Shown here: one piece after another, positions 13,928 to 16,536 of the stretch
Layout: each line of letters starts with the position of its first letter
How positions within the stretch are numbered: the stretch's first letter is position 1
Position numbers and translations under genes: made by a program
Notes under the pieces: generated by a model
What the model was told of the DNA's origin: nothing
Databases searched by the model: none
The model's input: the letters and a program-made list of their open reading frames with translations, nothing else
NCBI GenBank assembly: GCA_002869465.1
Contig: PKSW01000372.1
Span: 1-16,536, forward strand
Direction: 5' to 3'
Source: Marinilabiliales bacterium
Lineage (GTDB): Bacteria > Bacteroidota > Bacteroidia > Bacteroidales > F082
Length of the DNA stretch: 16,536 nt

Positions 13928-15235
13928 TTATCTGAGAATTTCATTCGCATAATTGATCCAACTCATATCTTTTGACGTGGCTGCCACATGTTGCCTGTCA
14001 ATGGGCTTTTCAATCGATTTGATCATCGCTTCTGTCATTGAGTCAATATTATCAGGCTCTGCCAGGTAGCCATTAAAGCCATCTTTTACCGTTTCGGGAA
14101 AATGGCCCACATTTGTCGCCAGCATCGGCATATTGAAATTATAGGCGATCGACTCGATACCAGAAGGTGTGGCAGTCAGGTAAAAAAGCATGATGCTGTT
14201 ACTCACCTGGAAATACTTATGGACTTCTTCGTTTGGAACAAAATCATTATCAATGAATGTCTTGTCTTCTAAATGTAACTTTTCAACCAGGGCAAGCGGG
14301 TTATAATCCCTTTCATCGTCCTGCTTCTTTAAGAATATTTTTTTGGCAATGCCGAAGGCAGCATTTTTGATACGTGTAGAAAACTTTTTTGAATCCAGTG
14401 TACTCCAGAATGATTCGCCAACGATAAGCAGGGAAACATCATCACGCTGCTCTGCAAGCTTTGCGAATGCTTTGATCACATTATGAAGTCCCTTATACTT
14501 CCTGATGAATCCAAAGAACAGAAATACATGCTTATTCAATTTCATCTCCTTCTTTGCTTTGGCTACATCAAAATTCGGATCGGGCTTAAACATATCATAT
14601 ACAGGATGGTATAGCTTAAGCACTTTGATTACATCACCTTTGATTTCGGCTCCTCTTTCAATTACTTCAAACTTCTTATGCGGGTATAACACCTGCAACT
14701 CATCCGCGGTTTTATAGGCATGAACAATATAAGCATCAGCATGTTTGATGCCGGCTTTGGTAAGCGCTGTGTCCAGAGCACTTCCCTCCTTTTGTATCAC
14801 AAAATGCAGGTCGAAATAGACTTCAGTCGTTTTTAATTTTTTAAGTTTCTTTGAGATATAAGCCAATGGGATTCCCTGCATGGCTATGGCCCATTGAAAA
14901 ATGACCTTATCCGGTTGTAAGCTTTTAATAAGTTTAATTGTAGCATTCCAACTGGCCGGGTTGTTGTAATTGGTAATATAATGAACTTTGATACCTGTTC
15001 CCTCCAATTGATCCACTTTGCTTTTCCGGTCGATAAAATCACGCGGAATGATGGCCGGGTATTGTTGTGTCCACGAAACTATGTGAACGTCTGTATCTTC
15101 CAGTTTGTCAAATGCTTTGGCCAGCGATGTATTGTAATTGGCAATACCCCCTTTAAACATAGGCCCGGGGCCAAAACAAACAATAGTCTTCTTTTTTGTA
15201 TTTGTCACTTTAGCTTTTCTTCTTTGCAGCTTCAT
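13928..15235 (-). CDS. Glycosyltransferase family 4 (GT-B fold)
   Basis: From the ATG at 15235 the protein has 435 residues. A GTG two codons earlier (15241) and another at 15208, one base after the upstream stop, are alternative starts; the last would remove the overlap with the epimerase gene. Residue positions here count from 15241. The acceptor domain begins I-V-C-F-G-P-G-P with G-G-I-A-N-Y following (31-36). The donor domain has F-F-G-F-I-R-K-Y-K-G-L (242-252) and a late P-S-G-I-E-S-I-A-Y (359-367) where E363 is the second glutamate of the E-x7-E motif; the first is not conserved. A lysine-rich insert of about 35 residues (279-315) interrupts the donor domain. No signal peptide or membrane helix is seen. 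It probably adds a sugar to an envelope polysaccharide. Confidence 0.87.
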   Translation of the reverse strand: MKLQRRKAKVTNTKKKTIVCFGPGPMFKGGIANYNTSLAKAFDKLEDTDVHIVSWTQQYPAIIPRDFIDRKSKVDQLEGTGIKVHYITNYNNPASWNATIKLIKSLQPDKVIFQWAIAMQGIPLAYISKKLKKLKTTEVYFDLHFVIQKEGSALDTALTKAGIKHADAYIVHAYKTADELQVLYPHKKFEVIERGAEIKGDVIKVLKLYHPVYDMFKPDPNFDVAKAKKEMKLNKHVFLFFGFIRKYKGLHNVIKAFAKLAEQRDDVSLLIVGESFWSTLDSKKFSTRIKNAAFGIAKKIFLKKQDDERDYNPLALVEKLHLEDKTFIDNDFVPNEEVHKYFQVSNSIMLFYLTATPSGIESIAYNFNMPMLATNVGHFPETVKDGFNGYLAEPDNIDSMTEAMIKSIEKPIDRQHVAATSKDMSWINYANEILR

Positions 15236-16250
15236 AAACACGACGCATGCCTTCTTCCAGCGATATTTTCGGCATCCACCCGAATTTTTCTTCTACCAAA
15301 GACATATCGCAATACCTGGAATGCACACCAACCGGCTTGTCCAATAATGGTTTGATCGTTGGATTGTAACCTGCAAACCCGGTGAAGACTTTAATAAGAT
15401 CGAGGAATGAGGTTAGTTTTCCGGAGCCAATATTATAGGCGGAACCATCTCCTACATTGTCGAGCAGGATAAATATCAAGTCAATGATGTCGTCAATATG
15501 CACAAAATCACGGCCTTGCTTTCCTGAACCCCAAACTTCAAAAGGATTTTCCTTTTTAGCAGCGCGCAATGCAATAGCAGGCACCGGATAAGATAATTCC
15601 TGGTCTTCGCCATAGCCCGAAAACGGCCTGATGCAAACAATATGAATTCCATAATGACTGGCAGCGATCTGTGCCAGGAATTCACCTGTAAGTTTTGTCC
15701 ATCCGTAGGTCATATCGGGCGTGCCAAGGTTCTTTTTAAAGTCAATATCACCTTCTCTTAATTGAATGGCGCCAGCCTCCGTTTGTAAACTGGTTGGGTA
15801 GGCTGCGCTTGAACTCGGGTACAGCACTCTTTCAGGTTTATGGCGGGTCAGCCAATAGAAAAATTCAGAGTCGATACTTAAATCGAGGCCTACCATTAAA
15901 GGGTCGCCATCAATTTTTAATCGCCCGCCAACAATGGCTGCAAAATGAAATACATCACTAAAACGATCAAAATCCAGGTCGTATTTCTCCTGGATAAAAC
16001 TCGGATTCGTGCGGAAAGCGAAAAGAAAATCCCTGAAATCACCCTTCCAGAAATAAAAACGTTCTTCTTTACCTATGATCTCAATATCTTTAAATGTTTT
16101 GCTTGTAAAATTATCAAGCCATTCTGAAGGATGTCTTCCGATGGAAAGGTCGTCAACCACAAAAACTTTATCCTGGGTCGTATTCAACAACCTTTTAACC
16201 ATGTTTCTGCCAACAAATCCGCAACCACCGGACACTAAATGTATTTTCAT
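15210..16250 (-). CDS. NAD-dependent epimerase/dehydratase (extended SDR, nucleotide-sugar type)
   Basis: A 346-residue cytosolic extended short-chain dehydrogenase. G-G-C-G-F-V-G (8-14) is the NAD loop, D33-D34 ends the second strand as in NAD-preferring members, S146-S147-S148 provides the catalytic serine, and Y182-x3-K186 the catalytic pair. H-F-A-A-I-V-G-G-R (102-110), R-P-F-S-G-Y-G (208-214), G-R-D-F-V-H-I-D-D (246-254) and Y-N-I-G-S-G (272-277) are typical of sugar-nucleotide epimerases, with some likeness to GDP-mannose 3,5-epimerase and GDP-fucose synthase in the A-A-x-V-G-G segment. The exact substrate is not determinable. Its ATG directly follows the stop codon of the GT2 gene and its end overlaps the GT4 start region, so the three are translated as one unit. 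Confidence 0.9.
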   Translation of the reverse strand: MKIHLVSGGCGFVGRNMVKRLLNTTQDKVFVVDDLSIGRHPSEWLDNFTSKTFKDIEIIGKEERFYFWKGDFRDFLFAFRTNPSFIQEKYDLDFDRFSDVFHFAAIVGGRLKIDGDPLMVGLDLSIDSEFFYWLTRHKPERVLYPSSSAAYPTSLQTEAGAIQLREGDIDFKKNLGTPDMTYGWTKLTGEFLAQIAASHYGIHIVCIRPFSGYGEDQELSYPVPAIALRAAKKENPFEVWGSGKQGRDFVHIDDIIDLIFILLDNVGDGSAYNIGSGKLTSFLDLIKVFTGFAGYNPTIKPLLDKPVGVHSRYCDMSLVEEKFGWMPKISLEEGMRRVYEAAKKKS

Positions 16251-16536
16251 CTAACTGTTTTTTATATTGATCTTTGATTTTATTTGATAATTGTTTCTTT
16301 CGGGTGCATTTCTTGATACCATTTCTGCCAGGAATCCTGTTAAAAACAGCTGCGTACCAATCAACATGGCTAACAATCCGAAGTAAAAAAGAGGTCGTTC
16401 AGTCATTTTATAAACAGCCATGAAGAATTTAGCATATGCCAGGTAAACTGCTATGACAAAACCTGCGAAAAAGGTAACGCTTCCAATAGCTCCAAAAAAA
16501 TGCATGGGGCGCTGTCCGAAACGGGAGACAAAATTA
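16251..16536 (-). CDS. C-terminal part of a family 2 glycosyltransferase with two membrane helices
   Basis: The frame is open to the right edge of the window, so the catalytic domain lies outside. Ahead of the methionine at 16505 the frame reads N-F-V-S-R-F-G-Q-R-P and continues M-H-F-F-G, which matches the R-x-G-x-R-P-x-H-x-F-G segment that follows the catalytic domain in DPM1-like GT2 enzymes. Two hydrophobic helices follow, then N-A-P-E-R-N-N-Y at the cytosolic end. Such proteins move a sugar onto a lipid carrier or a growing glycan. It ends in TAG, immediately followed by the ATG of the epimerase gene (no gap). Confidence 0.82.
   Translation of the reverse strand, partial: NFVSRFGQRPMHFFGAIGSVTFFAGFVIAVYLAYAKFFMAVYKMTERPLFYFGLLAMLIGTQLFLTGFLAEMVSRNAPERNNYQIKSKINIKNS

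Noticed and set aside
1..16536. Mobile element, defence system, CRISPR or phage content
   Set aside because: No transposase, integrase, repeat array or restriction/toxin-like gene was seen; gene types and base composition look even along the window.

Overview
The window looks like a chromosomal segment of a member of the Bacteroidota, probably an environmental Cytophagia, Sphingobacteriia or Flavobacteriia relative; the genus cannot be told from the sequence. The evidence is a type IX secretion C-terminal sorting domain, a type III glutamine synthetase, DUF3127 and DUF4831 proteins (families mostly found in this phylum), AT-rich spacers with few Shine-Dalgarno sites, and repeated TAnnTTTG-like promoter -7 elements at the right distance from starts. 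No tRNA, rRNA, CRISPR array, insertion sequence or phage gene was seen, and no gene-free stretch exceeds about 150 bases.

Layout. Bases 1-167 (+) are the tail of a T9SS-exported protein. Next, on the minus strand, come a TIP30/HTATIP2-like NAD(P)-binding protein, a cold-shock protein with a clear intrinsic terminator, an exported methionine sulfoxide reductase A, and an unrecognised protein with two CxxC pairs. A divergent promoter region near 2464-2555 separates these from a plus-strand group: a DUF3127 protein with an SSB-like C-terminal tip, a DMT/EamA permease, and the metal-type KDO-8-phosphate synthase kdsA, which is preceded by a perfect AT-rich hairpin. From 4827 to the right end every gene is on the minus strand. 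Read in the direction of transcription they are: a GT2 C-terminus, an NAD-dependent sugar epimerase/dehydratase, a GT4 glycosyltransferase, a ClC channel with CBS domains, gmhA, gmhB, a sodium:solute symporter, GSIII glutamine synthetase, a DUF4831 protein and an MscS-type channel.

Themes. Envelope glycan synthesis dominates: Kdo from kdsA, heptose from gmhA/gmhB, and the GT2-epimerase-GT4 set. Ion and osmotic homeostasis (ClC, MscS) and nitrogen assimilation (symporter with GSIII, 2 nt apart) fill the rest. Most of the region is ordinary housekeeping content. The points most worth a second look are an in-frame amber codon that cuts off a still-intact 35-codon C-terminus of the DUF4831 gene (6007-6009), the SSB-like tail on the DUF3127 protein, the valine at the internal proton-glutamate position of the ClC protein, and the hairpin against the kdsA start. 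I did not find a convincing new multi-gene system.
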